From: an uncultured Burkholderiales bacterium
GTDB lineage: Bacteria > Pseudomonadota > Gammaproteobacteria > Burkholderiales > Burkholderiaceae_C
Direction of reading: 5' to 3'
Assembly (NCBI GenBank): GCA_903844385.1
Contig: CAIMTJ010000048.1
Coordinates: forward strand, 1-64,000
Length of the DNA: 64,000 nt
Numbering within the stretch: the stretch's first letter is position 1; the number at the start of each line of letters is the position of its first letter. Of the stretch, positions 27,186 through 35,273 are shown one piece after another. The notes beneath the pieces were generated by a model. The model saw only the letters and a list, made by a program, of their open reading frames with translations, was not told the origin of the DNA and did no database searches. Position numbers and translations under genes: made by a program.

Positions 27186-28136
27186 TCAGGGCCAAGGGGT
27201 CAACAAGGGCCTGTCTTGAAAATGAGCGTGCAAATTGGCCAACAACAATTCGCCCATGGCCAATCGTGATTCTTGCGTTGCGCAAGCGATGTGGGGCGTG
27301 AGCAGCACATTTTGAAGGCTTTTGAATTCCGGGGCCACTTTGGGTGCCTGCGGAAAAACATCCAGGGCGGCTCCACCGATTCTTTTGGACTGCAGCGTCT
27401 TGATCAAGGCGGCTTGGTCAACCCAAGACGCATGCCCGACATTGATCAAATACCCCTTGGAGCCCAGCGCGTCGAGCACCGCTTGATTGATCAATGGACC
27501 TTGAGGCGCAGGGGTCGTTTTGCCCAACACCAAAAAGTCCACTTGTGAGGCCAAGTCCGTGATGGATTTGACAAAGGGTAAATCACAACTCGCGTCACTT
27601 TCAGAGTCGTGATAACTCACCTTCAATTGAAATCCTGAGGCTCGAGCCGCCAACGCTCGCCCCAAGTCGCCCATGCCCACCAACCCCAAGCGCAAACCGC
27701 TGAAGGTTTTGGTCAAGGGGAACTCCCCCTCCACCCAGTCGAGGTTGCGCACAAAACGATCGGCTTGCGTGATCTTGCGAGACGCATTGATCATCAAACC
27801 AAAGGCCAAGTCGGCCACGTCATGGGGCGAATGCTCCGGGGTATAGGTCACAGGGATGCCACGCGAGCGGGCGGCTTTCACATCGATCTTGTCGAGTTGA
27901 GTGCCCATGATGGTGATGATCTCAACATTGGGGTAAGTGGCGAGAAGCTTGGCATCGATGGTGGTCTCATCGCCGCCGACCATGGCACGCACACGCGTAA
28001 AGGCAGCCGGGTCGGTGATGTGGTGGTGGTCGTGCAACTCGTAAAGCGCTTGCAAACCATTCATCACAAAATTGGGCAGCGCGGTGAGCAGCAACACGTC
28101 AATGTGTTCTTGTTGGGGTGAGTCACTTTCAGACAT
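27186..28136 (-). CDS. D-2-hydroxyacid dehydrogenase-like protein lacking catalytic Arg and Glu
   Basis: A 316-residue member of the D-2-hydroxyacid dehydrogenase family. The NAD-binding GLVGMGDLGRALA is at residues 151-163 and the substrate-domain His is H282 in LTPHIACATQE. However, at the position of the catalytic arginine (N-x-ARG motif) the sequence is INVGHASWVD, with H235, and the catalytic glutamate of the DVFxxEP motif is A264 in DVFPQAP. Two of the three catalytic residues are thus replaced. The rest is well conserved, so a changed reaction or a non-catalytic NAD-sensing role is possible. It converges with rhlE. Confidence 0.85.
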   Translation of the reverse strand: MSESDSPQQEHIDVLLLTALPNFVMNGLQALYELHDHHHITDPAAFTRVRAMVGGDETTIDAKLLATYPNVEIITIMGTQLDKIDVKAARSRGIPVTYTPEHSPHDVADLAFGLMINASRKITQADRFVRNLDWVEGEFPLTKTFSGLRLGLVGMGDLGRALAARASGFQLKVSYHDSESDASCDLPFVKSITDLASQVDFLVLGKTTPAPQGPLINQAVLDALGSKGYLINVGHASWVDQAALIKTLQSKRIGGAALDVFPQAPKVAPEFKSLQNVLLTPHIACATQESRLAMGELLLANLHAHFQDRPLLTPWP

Positions 28137-28345
28137 TGGGTCATCCTCGAAAATTTTTTTGAACTGACTTGGGCATGGACCCAGTCTAATCGCAAACCCA
28201 CTGCGTAATCAAGAGCAGCGGGGGCTGAAAGTCTGCCGCATGATCAAAAACAAGACTCGACTCAATAAACGAGGCTGCCCCTGCGTGACTGGGATGAAAG
28301 GCCGCTAAAATTCATCCTTACCAATAGAATTTTTTATATATTCCC

Positions 28346-28750
28346 ATGCTTTTTTTACACACCATGCTGCGCGTTGGACATTTACAGCGTTCCATCGATT
28401 TCTACACCCACGTCATGGGCATGACCTTGCTCAGAACCACTGAACGCCCCGAGCAAAACTACAGCTTGGCGTTTTTAGGCTATGGCAGCAACCCCGAGCA
28501 AGCTGAATTGGAATTGACCCACAACCACGGCGTGGAGCACTATGAACTTGGGACGGCCTATGGCCACATTGCTATCGGTGTGGCCGACATTGTCGCCACT
28601 TGCAACAAGATCCGAGCCTCTAGCGGCGCCATTACTCGAGAACCTGGCCCAGTCAAGGGCGGCGACACCATCATTGCGTTTGTCACCGACCCCGATGGCT
28701 ACAAAATTGAATTGATCCAAAAAGAATTTCTACACCCCCACTCGGCTTGA
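28346..28750 (+). CDS. gloA: Lactoylglutathione lyase (glyoxalase I)
   Basis: Converts the methylglyoxal-glutathione hemithioacetal to S-lactoylglutathione. The metal ligands are H5, E56, H74 and E122, identical in numbering to the Ni-dependent E. coli enzyme. MRVGHL-like [20 protein letters not shown] and the C-terminal [11 protein letters not shown] are family signatures. 134 aa is normal. Monocistronic on the plus strand, 121 nt before pdxH. Confidence 0.97.
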   Translation: MLFLHTMLRVGHLQRSIDFYTHVMGMTLLRTTERPEQNYSLAFLGYGSNPEQAELELTHNHGVEHYELGTAYGHIAIGVADIVATCNKIRASSGAITREPGPVKGGDTIIAFVTDPDGYKIELIQKEFLHPHSA

Positions 28751-28870
28751 CGGGAGGTGGTTTCAGAGAAGACATCTTGACACCCCACCCACCAAGATCA
28801 AGACCCAGCCGCCCCCCCAAAGCTGGCGCTCAGCCAGCGGCACGGCGTGATTGAAACCAAGGACGACCCA

Positions 28871-29530
28871 TTGACTATCAACCCGTTAGCAGACATGCGC
28901 AAAAGCTACGAGCTCGCTGAGCTTGACGACGCCCATCTCAAAGACACGCCCCATGCATTTTTCAAGCTTTGGCTTGAAGAAGCGTTGAAGGCCCAGATCC
29001 CAGAGCCCACGGCGATGACCTTGGCCACGGTGGACAGCCACATGAGACCGAGCACGCGCATCGTGCTGCTCAAGGGCTTGGAGAGCGAGGGCTTGATTTT
29101 TTACACCAACTACCTCAGCCGCAAAGGCCAGGAATTAGCCGGCAACCCCCATGCGGCTTTGCAGTTTCATTGGGTCGAGCTCGAACGCACCGTGCGCATT
29201 GAAGGTTTGATAGAAAAAACCAGCGACGCTATGAGTGACGACTATTTTCACTCCCGCCCCAGAGGCTCACAAATCGGAGCCTGGGCCAGTGCACAAAGCC
29301 AAGTGCTCCAAAGTCGCGAGCAACTCCAAAACGAGGTCAGCCGACTCGAGCATCTGTATGACCAGCAACCCATCCCACGCCCGGCGCATTGGGGTGGTTA
29401 TCGTTTGATTCCAGAGTGTTGGGAGTTTTGGCAAGGACGCCCCAGTCGTTTGCACGACCGGATTCGCTACCAACGTCATGGCGAGCCGGGCGCGAGTGCC
29501 CAGTGGCACGTCGAGCGCTTGGCGCCCTAG
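28871..29530 (+). CDS. pdxH: Pyridoxamine 5'-phosphate oxidase
   Basis: FMN enzyme that oxidises pyridoxine or pyridoxamine phosphate to PLP. Visible signatures are [40 protein letters not shown] and the C-terminal [12 protein letters not shown] ending in RLAP. The TTG at 28871 is preferred as start because AAGGA lies 7 nt upstream, giving 219 aa; the in-frame GTG at 28847 has no Shine-Dalgarno. It ends 17 nt before convergent msrA. Confidence 0.95.
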   Translation: MTINPLADMRKSYELAELDDAHLKDTPHAFFKLWLEEALKAQIPEPTAMTLATVDSHMRPSTRIVLLKGLESEGLIFYTNYLSRKGQELAGNPHAALQFHWVELERTVRIEGLIEKTSDAMSDDYFHSRPRGSQIGAWASAQSQVLQSREQLQNEVSRLEHLYDQQPIPRPAHWGGYRLIPECWEFWQGRPSRLHDRIRYQRHGEPGASAQWHVERLAP

Positions 29531-29547
29531 ACCCAGTAACGCCAGGC

Positions 29548-30084
29548 TCAGACTTTCAGTCGGGAGGCAAAGGTCTGGGTGAATTTGGCCACTTTGGGCG
29601 CCACCACATAGGCACAATAGCCCTGATTGGGATGGTTGACAAAATAGTCCTGGTGATAGTCTTCGGCGCGACTGAAATTCTTGAGCGCCAGCACTTCGGT
29701 GGTGATGGGTGAAGCATAGGCGCGCTGGTCTTTGAGCTCAGCCAACACCTTTTCAATGACCTCGAGATCGGACTCATCTTCCCAGTAAATACCACTGCGG
29801 TATTGGGTTCCTTCGTCATTGCCTTGGCGATTCAAGGTGGTGGGGTCATGGATCACAAAAAAGACTTGCAGCACCTCTTCCAAACCAATGATGCTGCTGT
29901 CGTAGCGCAATTGAACGACCTCCACGTGACCGGTTTGACCCGAACAAACCGCCTCATACGAGGGGTTCAAGGTATGGCCATTCGAATAGCCAGACACCAC
30001 ATCGACGACGCCTTGAAGCCGATCAAAAACCGCCTCCAGACACCAAAAGCACCCGCCCCCTAAAGTGATGGACTTGATCGACAT
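29548..30084 (-). CDS. msrA: Peptide methionine-S-sulfoxide reductase
   Basis: Repairs methionine-(S)-sulfoxide in proteins. The catalytic cysteine is C12 in LGGGCFWC, followed by GYSNG and the GHVEVVQLRYD and TQYRSGIYW segments. From ATG 30084 it is 178 aa, with GAGGTG about 10 nt upstream; the longer upstream reading is unlike the family. No N-terminal signal, so cytoplasmic. Lies 79 nt downstream of the porin gene on the same strand. Confidence 0.95.
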   Translation of the reverse strand: MSIKSITLGGGCFWCLEAVFDRLQGVVDVVSGYSNGHTLNPSYEAVCSGQTGHVEVVQLRYDSSIIGLEEVLQVFFVIHDPTTLNRQGNDEGTQYRSGIYWEDESDLEVIEKVLAELKDQRAYASPITTEVLALKNFSRAEDYHQDYFVNHPNQGYCAYVVAPKVAKFTQTFASRLKV

Positions 30085-30163
30085 GGATGAACACCTCGTT
30101 AAAAAATTCAACTCTTCCAGCTCATTGAGCCCGATCAAAGCAAGCGTCAAGTCTGCTGCTGGG

Positions 30164-31012
30164 TCAGAAACCTTTGGTAAAACCCAGTGTCAAACCGGGC
30201 TTGCCAGCAGAACGCACACCATAGGCATCGGTCTGAAAATAACCGCGCTTGGAGGTGCTGTAGTAATAGGCTGAAACCACCGCGTTCCCACCAAAATCCT
30301 TGCCAATACTCAATTTGTAATCGGCAACGGAGGGGGTGAGTGCAACGGAGCCGACGTCAGAGGCTTGCAAGAACTGGTTGTATTTTTTGAGCGACAACAG
30401 GCCCACGTGCGCACCAAAAACCAAGCCCACAAACTGTTGCGAATACCCCAGGTCAATGTAGGTGGTGCCCTTGGTTGACAAATGAGAACCCACGCTGGAG
30501 GCCATTTTGAAATAGTCGGCCGTGGCGAGGTTCACCTTCAAAGACAAGGGGCCATTGCTCAAGCCCACATACACTTCGGTGTTGTTGATGGCCGTGTTGT
30601 TGGTGAGGAGGGAGTTTTGTGCAGAATTGGAGCCACTCTTGGGATAACCATAATAAATGGCACCGATGTCGTAACCTGTCCCCATGAGGCTGGCCCACTC
30701 GCCTTTCAAGCCGCCATAGAAGTCCATCTCCAAGGACGCTCCGTTGTACAAGTCTTGGGCCACATTGGAGTTCCAGTTGCCCACATACAAGCCATTGCGG
30801 TGCTCCCAGTCCAGTCCCCCTTGCAGGGCTGGACCGAAATTGGTTTGGGTAAACCCACGAAAGCGGTAGTCGCTCATGATCGACATATTGCCCGTCACTT
30901 TGGATTCGGGCTCTTGATCTGCCAAGGCCCATTGAAAGGCGCCACAAAGCATGCAAGCGCCCAAAGCGAGTTGAGCAAGACCTAGGACGCTGGTGTTGAT
31001 TGTTTTTCTCAT
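30164..31012 (-). CDS. TorF-family putative outer-membrane porin
   Basis: A 282-residue protein with a signal peptide (hydrophobic segment about residues 11-28, likely cleavage after WALA) and a mature part of alternating beta strands with aromatic girdles. The opening VTGNMSIMSDYRFRGFTQT is the characteristic start of the TorF/TIGR02001 group of gammaproteobacterial and betaproteobacterial outer-membrane proteins. The last residues (TLGFTKGF) end in phenylalanine as in many barrels. Substrate unknown. Confidence 0.82.
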   Translation of the reverse strand: MRKTINTSVLGLAQLALGACMLCGAFQWALADQEPESKVTGNMSIMSDYRFRGFTQTNFGPALQGGLDWEHRNGLYVGNWNSNVAQDLYNGASLEMDFYGGLKGEWASLMGTGYDIGAIYYGYPKSGSNSAQNSLLTNNTAINNTEVYVGLSNGPLSLKVNLATADYFKMASSVGSHLSTKGTTYIDLGYSQQFVGLVFGAHVGLLSLKKYNQFLQASDVGSVALTPSVADYKLSIGKDFGGNAVVSAYYYSTSKRGYFQTDAYGVRSAGKPGLTLGFTKGF

Positions 31013-31127
31013 GGCACATCCCTTGTTTTTTTACTTTTGATCTAGAACATATTTTAATTGAAAACCCTCACCAGGCCTGTTTCTCCAGACCCCGCGGTTG
31101 AAGGCGGTCCGCTCAAGCGTCTTATTT

Positions 31128-31146
31128 TGACACCGTAACAGTGTCA
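31128..31146. promoter_or_regulatory. Palindrome TGACAC-N7-GTGTCA
   Basis: A perfect 6-nt dyad with a 7-nt spacer in the divergent region between the porin and the isoaspartyl methyltransferase genes. Size and symmetry suit a dimeric repressor or activator, but no regulator is identified. Confidence 0.35.
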
Positions 31147-31181
31147 CGCTCCCAAAAAGACTACTTAACTACTCTTATTTG

Positions 31182-31226
31182 TCATTGCTGTGGTCATTGC
31201 TGTGGTCATCGCACTGGCTGCACTGG
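31182..31226. repeat. 12-nt tandem repeat (about three units)
   Basis: Units TCATTGCTGTGG (31182-31193), TCATTGCTGTGG (31194-31205) and TCATCGCACTGG (31206-31217), then a 9-nt partial unit. The stretch beginning TGGTCATTGC... is closely similar to the repeat inside the purM tail at 60901, which suggests a dispersed minisatellite family. Confidence 0.8.
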
Positions 31227-31415
31227 CTTGAGTGCCCGCTCAGGACGGACAAGGACACCTGGCTGAGCGCCACACACCCGCGAGAGTCAGCCACTTCAAA
31301 GGGGGGCCGCCAGCGTGAGCACTCACGCGCAGCAGCCCAACACAGTGCACGCGCAGGGGCGTTAAAATAAGCCCCAAGCAGCAGCCCGCCTTGGGCGCGC
31401 ACAAAGGAGTGGTCT

Positions 31416-32069
31416 TTGAACGCACAACAAGCTCGATTCAACATGATCGAGCAACAAATCAGAACCTGGCACGTGCTCGAGCCCCAAATCTTGGACACAT
31501 TCAAGTTAATCGAGCGAGAGCGTTTTGTGCCCGTGGCTTACCAAGCCTTGGCCTACACAGAAAGTCCCATTCCTATCTCAAGCCATGAGCACATGCTCAG
31601 CCCCATCATTCAAGCCAGGTTGGTGCAAGACCTGGGGGTCAAGGCTCATGAGCGTGTGCTCGATGTCGGTTGCGGCACAGGCTACACCACCGCCTTATTG
31701 GCGCACCTGGCAAAACAAGTCGTGGGGCTGGAAATAGACCCCCAACTGGCACAAACGGCGCAGGCGACCTTGAAGCTTGAAGGCCTGAGCAACGCGCACG
31801 TGCTCACCCAAGATGCGAGCTCAAAGGACGCCGTGAACCAGCGCTTTCATGCCATCTTGATGGGTGGCTCGACCGCACATGCGCCTGAGCATTTGCTCCA
31901 AGCGCTGGAGATTGGCGGCAGGCTGCTTGGTATTTTTGGCCAAGAACCCCTCATGCAAGCCACCTTGGTGACCCGACAAAGTGAGACCCAATGGGATAGC
32001 GTGCCCCTGTGGGATACCATGGCACCTCGCTTGCACGGTTTTGCAGAATCCTCGGCCTTCCATTTTTAA
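31416..32069 (+). CDS. pcm: Protein-L-isoaspartate O-methyltransferase
   Basis: A 217-residue SAM methyltransferase of the isoaspartyl repair type. The N terminus NAQQARFNMIEQQIRTW is typical of the Burkholderiales version. SAM motif I is DVGCGTGYTTALLA, followed by VVGLEIDPQL and a late VPLWDTM segment. The start is a TTG at 31416 with a strong AAAGGAG 6-7 nt upstream. A downstream ATG at 31443 would remove conserved residues. It precedes a rhodanese gene and a tolC gene on the same strand, a set seen together in related bacteria. Confidence 0.9.
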   Translation: MNAQQARFNMIEQQIRTWHVLEPQILDTFKLIERERFVPVAYQALAYTESPIPISSHEHMLSPIIQARLVQDLGVKAHERVLDVGCGTGYTTALLAHLAKQVVGLEIDPQLAQTAQATLKLEGLSNAHVLTQDASSKDAVNQRFHAILMGGSTAHAPEHLLQALEIGGRLLGIFGQEPLMQATLVTRQSETQWDSVPLWDTMAPRLHGFAESSAFHF

Positions 32070-32091
32070 ATGTCACAACGCCCCACCCACC

Positions 32092-32436
32092 ATGATTGAG
32101 CAATTGAGCCCCAAAGCTTTTTTAGATTGGGTGCAATCGCACCATTCGAGCAGTCCCTTGCCCTTGTTGATTGATGTGCGTGAAGGCTGGGAGTTCGAAG
32201 CCGCTCACGTTCAAGCCCAGGGCTTTGACATGGTGCACTGGCCCATGCAAACGGTGCCGCAAGAAGCTGCCACCTTGGACACGCAAAGACCGCTGGCCTT
32301 GCTGTGTCACCATGGATCGCGCAGTTTTGCAGTGGCGAGCTATTTGGAGAAACAAGGCTTTCAAACCTTGATCAACATCCAAGGGGGCATTCATGCTTGG
32401 TCTCAAGAAATCGATCCTCAAATTGCCCAATACTGA
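32092..32436 (+). CDS. Single-domain rhodanese-like protein
   Basis: A 114-residue sulfurtransferase domain. It has LPLLIDVREGWEFEAAHV near the N terminus and the active cysteine in LLCHHGSRS, a CxxGxR variant loop, then the NIQGGIHAWSQEIDP end. The start ATG at 32092 is 22 nt after the isoaspartyl methyltransferase stop. Sulfur transfer or thiosulfate metabolism is possible; the physiological acceptor is unknown. Confidence 0.9.
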   Translation: MIEQLSPKAFLDWVQSHHSSSPLPLLIDVREGWEFEAAHVQAQGFDMVHWPMQTVPQEAATLDTQRPLALLCHHGSRSFAVASYLEKQGFQTLINIQGGIHAWSQEIDPQIAQY

Positions 32437-32452
32437 ACCCACGTCTTGGTGG

Positions 32453-32488
32453 CACCATCACCATCACCACCACCACCACCTCCTCCAC
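32453..32488. repeat. CAC/CAT-rich trinucleotide tract
   Basis: A run of CAC and CAT triplets, then CTC, between the rhodanese stop and the tolC start. Simple-sequence tract of about 12 triplets in the leader or spacer of the outer-membrane gene; its length could vary by slippage. Confidence 0.75.
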
Positions 32489-32520
32489 CTCTCGCCTCAC
32501 ACCTGTATGGAAAATTCCTT

Positions 32521-33876
32521 ATGAAGCGCATCCTTTGGGCCATCACCCTGCCCTTGGCCTTGGTCATGGCCTCGCCCGCGTCAGCTCAAAATTTGGTGAG
32601 CTTGTACGATGCAGCGAAAAATTTTGACGCTTCCTATCTCTCGGCATCGGCCCAATACCGTGCCAACCGGTTCAAAGCCGATCAAGCGTGGGGAGCACTC
32701 CTGCCCAACATCAACTTTGTGGCGAACTCGGCGCATACTTTGACCGACTACACCCCCGACACCATCTCGATGAGCCAAAATGTGGTCCCCTACCAGCGCT
32801 GGTATGGCACTCATGTGGGCACCTTCTCGGCCATCCAACCGCTCTACCGTCCAGGCTTTTATGACTCTTACTTACAAAGCAGGAGCCAACTCGCCCAGTC
32901 GGTTGCACAGTTGGTCGCGGCGGAGCAAGATTTGCTCTTGCGTCTGAGCCAGGCCTACTTTGACGTCTTGGCCTCCCAAGACAGCTTGGCGTCAATTCGA
33001 GCACAAAAGACCGCGATCACGGAACAATTCGCCTCGGCCAAACGCAATTTTGAAGTGGGCAGCGCCACCATCACCGACACCCAGGAGGCGCAAGCGCGCC
33101 TGGACTTGATCAAGGCGCAAGAAATCTCTTTAGAAAACGACCAGCGCGTCAAAAAACTCGCATTGGATCAAGTTGTGGGTCAAAGCAATACCCAACCGGT
33201 TGCCTTGGCGCTGTCGGCCGCCATTGAATCGTTGACGCCGCAAAATTTGGAGTCTTGGGTGAACACTTCCCTAGAAGCCAGCCCCAATATTCAAATCGCC
33301 CAACTTGCCCTGGAGATCGCCACCTTGGAAGTTGACCGGGCCAAATCGGCCCACCTGCCCACCTTGGACTTGGCCGCGAGCATGGGGGGCACACGCAATG
33401 TGGGTGGCACATCCAATTCGGGCACCTCCTCACTGAGCTCGCACATCCAGAACAAATCGATAGGCGTGGTGTTGAACGTGCCCTTGTTTGCAGGATTTAC
33501 CACCACCAACCGTGTGCGTGAAACTGCCGAGTTGATGGACAAGGCCCATCACGACTTGGATTTCGCCAAACGTGCAGCGGCCCAATCCACGCGCGCCGCC
33601 TATTTGAACCTCCTGTCTGGCATTGGCCAAGTCGGCGCGCTCAAAGCGGCGTTGAACTCGAGTCAACTCGCCTTGGAATCGAACTTATTGGGCTACCGTG
33701 TAGGCGTTCGCATCAACATTGATGTGTTGAACGCACAAAGCCAGCTCTATCAAACACAACGCGATTTGGCCACCGCCAAATACTCGGTATTGATGGGACA
33801 ACTCAAGCTCAAACAAGCCAACGGCACCTTAGAGCCCAAGGATTTGCTTCAATTGAACAACATGCTCACCCCTTGA
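32521..33876 (+). CDS. tolC: TolC-family outer-membrane efflux channel
   Basis: A 451-residue type I secretion/efflux outer-membrane protein. The signal peptide is residues 1-22 (ending ASPASA) followed by QNLVSLYDAAKNFD. The usual two repeats of helical and beta segments are visible: AYFDVLASQDSL, then the second repeat from ETAELMDKAHHDLDFA, with YRVGVRINIDVLNAQSQLYQTQRDLA near the C terminus. It provides the outer-membrane duct for multidrug pumps or secretion; no inner-membrane partner is in the window. Confidence 0.93.
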   Translation: MKRILWAITLPLALVMASPASAQNLVSLYDAAKNFDASYLSASAQYRANRFKADQAWGALLPNINFVANSAHTLTDYTPDTISMSQNVVPYQRWYGTHVGTFSAIQPLYRPGFYDSYLQSRSQLAQSVAQLVAAEQDLLLRLSQAYFDVLASQDSLASIRAQKTAITEQFASAKRNFEVGSATITDTQEAQARLDLIKAQEISLENDQRVKKLALDQVVGQSNTQPVALALSAAIESLTPQNLESWVNTSLEASPNIQIAQLALEIATLEVDRAKSAHLPTLDLAASMGGTRNVGGTSNSGTSSLSSHIQNKSIGVVLNVPLFAGFTTTNRVRETAELMDKAHHDLDFAKRAAAQSTRAAYLNLLSGIGQVGALKAALNSSQLALESNLLGYRVGVRINIDVLNAQSQLYQTQRDLATAKYSVLMGQLKLKQANGTLEPKDLLQLNNMLTP

Positions 33877-33900
33877 GCACCAACGGCCTCACCTCGCGCC

Positions 33901-35271
33901 TTAAGACTGGGGCAAATACACGGCCAAAGCGTCCACCAAGGACTCGCTAGCCCCTTGGTGGGCTTGTATGAAGTCCACACAACGCTCGCTCGCGTCTAGC
34001 CACTCCTCACGAGCCTTCACCCAGTTCAAGGCCGTTTGCAAGCCCTCTTGCATGCTCAAGCTCGAGCGTGCCACACCCGCCTTCACGGCCATGGTGGAGG
34101 TGTCTTGAAAATTAAAGGTGTGCGGACCCAGGACCACGGGACACGCGTTGGCCAAAGCTTCAATCAAGTTTTGACCACCCAAGGGCTTGAAGGTGGCCCC
34201 CATCAATGCAACGTTGGTCAATGCATAGTAGAAATTCATCTCTCCCATGGAGTCCCCCAAAAACATTCGAGGCCGCTTGCGCGCAGAGCCCTCATGCGCT
34301 TGATGGTCGAGGAGACAGGATTGGTGAATCAAGGCGGCAAACGCTGGCAAGCTGTGCAAACTGCTGCGACGCACCACCTCAAACCCCAAGTCCTCCATGG
34401 CCTTGGCAACACTGTCAAAGCGCTCGGGGTGTCGCGGCACCACGAGGTAAGTTGCCCGGTGGCCAATCTCCATGGGCCAGGCCACGAGCGTCTCTAAAAA
34501 CAAAGCCTCTTCGCCCTCACGTGAGCTCGCAAGCGTGATCACAGCACCGCCTTCCTGCGCTCTCGCCCCTCGTGCATCGTGCCCCATCCGGGCTTGCTCG
34601 GCATTCGGTTTGGCATCAAATTTGAGGTTGCCAAGCACCCCAACAACAGGAGCACCCAGGGACTTCAGACGCTGGGCATCGGCTGAGGTTTGTGCCCACA
34701 CCGCTGTCAACCCTCTGTAAGCTGGCTTGGCCAACCAAGCCAAACGCTGGGCCGAGCGAGCACTTTTTTCACTCAATCTGGCATTGACCAAACACAGGGG
34801 AATGCCACGCACCTGGCACCCATGTACCCAGTTGGGCCACACTTCAGTCTCCATCATGAGGGCGAGTTGGGGCTGAAAGTGGTCCAAGAAGCGCTCTACA
34901 CCTGCAAGCGCATCCCAAGGCTGCCAGACTTGCAAGTCACCCGGACCCAGCAAGCCCTCGCCTTCTGCTCGACCGGTGGCGCTGCTGTGGGTGAGCAAGA
35001 ATCGAACCTCGGGGTTCGCGTGTCTGAGCGCACGCATGAGCAGCCCCGCTGCGCGTGTCTCGCCCAAGGAGACCGCATGCACCCAGATGCGAAAAGCCTT
35101 GCCCCCATTGTCTGAAAAGCGCTTGTCGTAGACCCCAAAGCGCTCTTGCACTTGCAAAGCCAACAAGGGTTGACTCACCGCACGACGGGCCAAACGGCGC
35201 TTGACCCAGGGGCAAAGCAGACGCATCATCACGCCGTAGAGTTCAAAAGTCAGGCGCTCCAGTGCGGACAT
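33901..35271 (-). CDS. waaA: 3-deoxy-D-manno-octulosonic acid transferase
   Basis: Inner-membrane-bound glycosyltransferase that adds Kdo to lipid IVA. Features: N-terminal hydrophobic anchor, HAVSLGETRAA, the central glycosyltransferase segment TLASSREGEE, and C-terminal HPERFDSV, GDSMGEMNFYYALTNVALMG and PLGGQNLIEALANACPVV. The ATG at 35271 is chosen because GGAGAG lies 6 nt upstream; a more upstream ATG at 35277 overlaps the waaC stop. About 456 aa, normal to slightly long. Third gene of the hexomutase-waaC-waaA operon. Confidence 0.93.
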   Translation of the reverse strand: MSALERLTFELYGVMMRLLCPWVKRRLARRAVSQPLLALQVQERFGVYDKRFSDNGGKAFRIWVHAVSLGETRAAGLLMRALRHANPEVRFLLTHSSATGRAEGEGLLGPGDLQVWQPWDALAGVERFLDHFQPQLALMMETEVWPNWVHGCQVRGIPLCLVNARLSEKSARSAQRLAWLAKPAYRGLTAVWAQTSADAQRLKSLGAPVVGVLGNLKFDAKPNAEQARMGHDARGARAQEGGAVITLASSREGEEALFLETLVAWPMEIGHRATYLVVPRHPERFDSVAKAMEDLGFEVVRRSSLHSLPAFAALIHQSCLLDHQAHEGSARKRPRMFLGDSMGEMNFYYALTNVALMGATFKPLGGQNLIEALANACPVVLGPHTFNFQDTSTMAVKAGVARSSLSMQEGLQTALNWVKAREEWLDASERCVDFIQAHQGASESLVDALAVYLPQS

Positions 35272-35273
35272 CT

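Larger units (their letters stand above)
31013..31415. other. Intergenic region with repeats and palindrome
   Basis: These 403 bases lie between divergent genes. They contain a 19-nt palindrome (31128-31146), a 12-nt tandem repeat (31182-31217), and near the right end an AAAGGAG ribosome-binding site for the next gene. A short frame overlapping the repeat reads as low-complexity Leu/Trp peptide and is not credible as a gene. Confidence 0.5.

Noticed and set aside
31182-31226. CRISPR-like array
   Set aside because: Units of 9-12 nt are directly adjacent, without spacers, and no cas genes are present; they are minisatellites.
31179-31370. Short plus-strand frame with Leu/Trp-rich peptide
   Set aside because: It is produced by the 12-nt repeat; no start signal or homology pattern.
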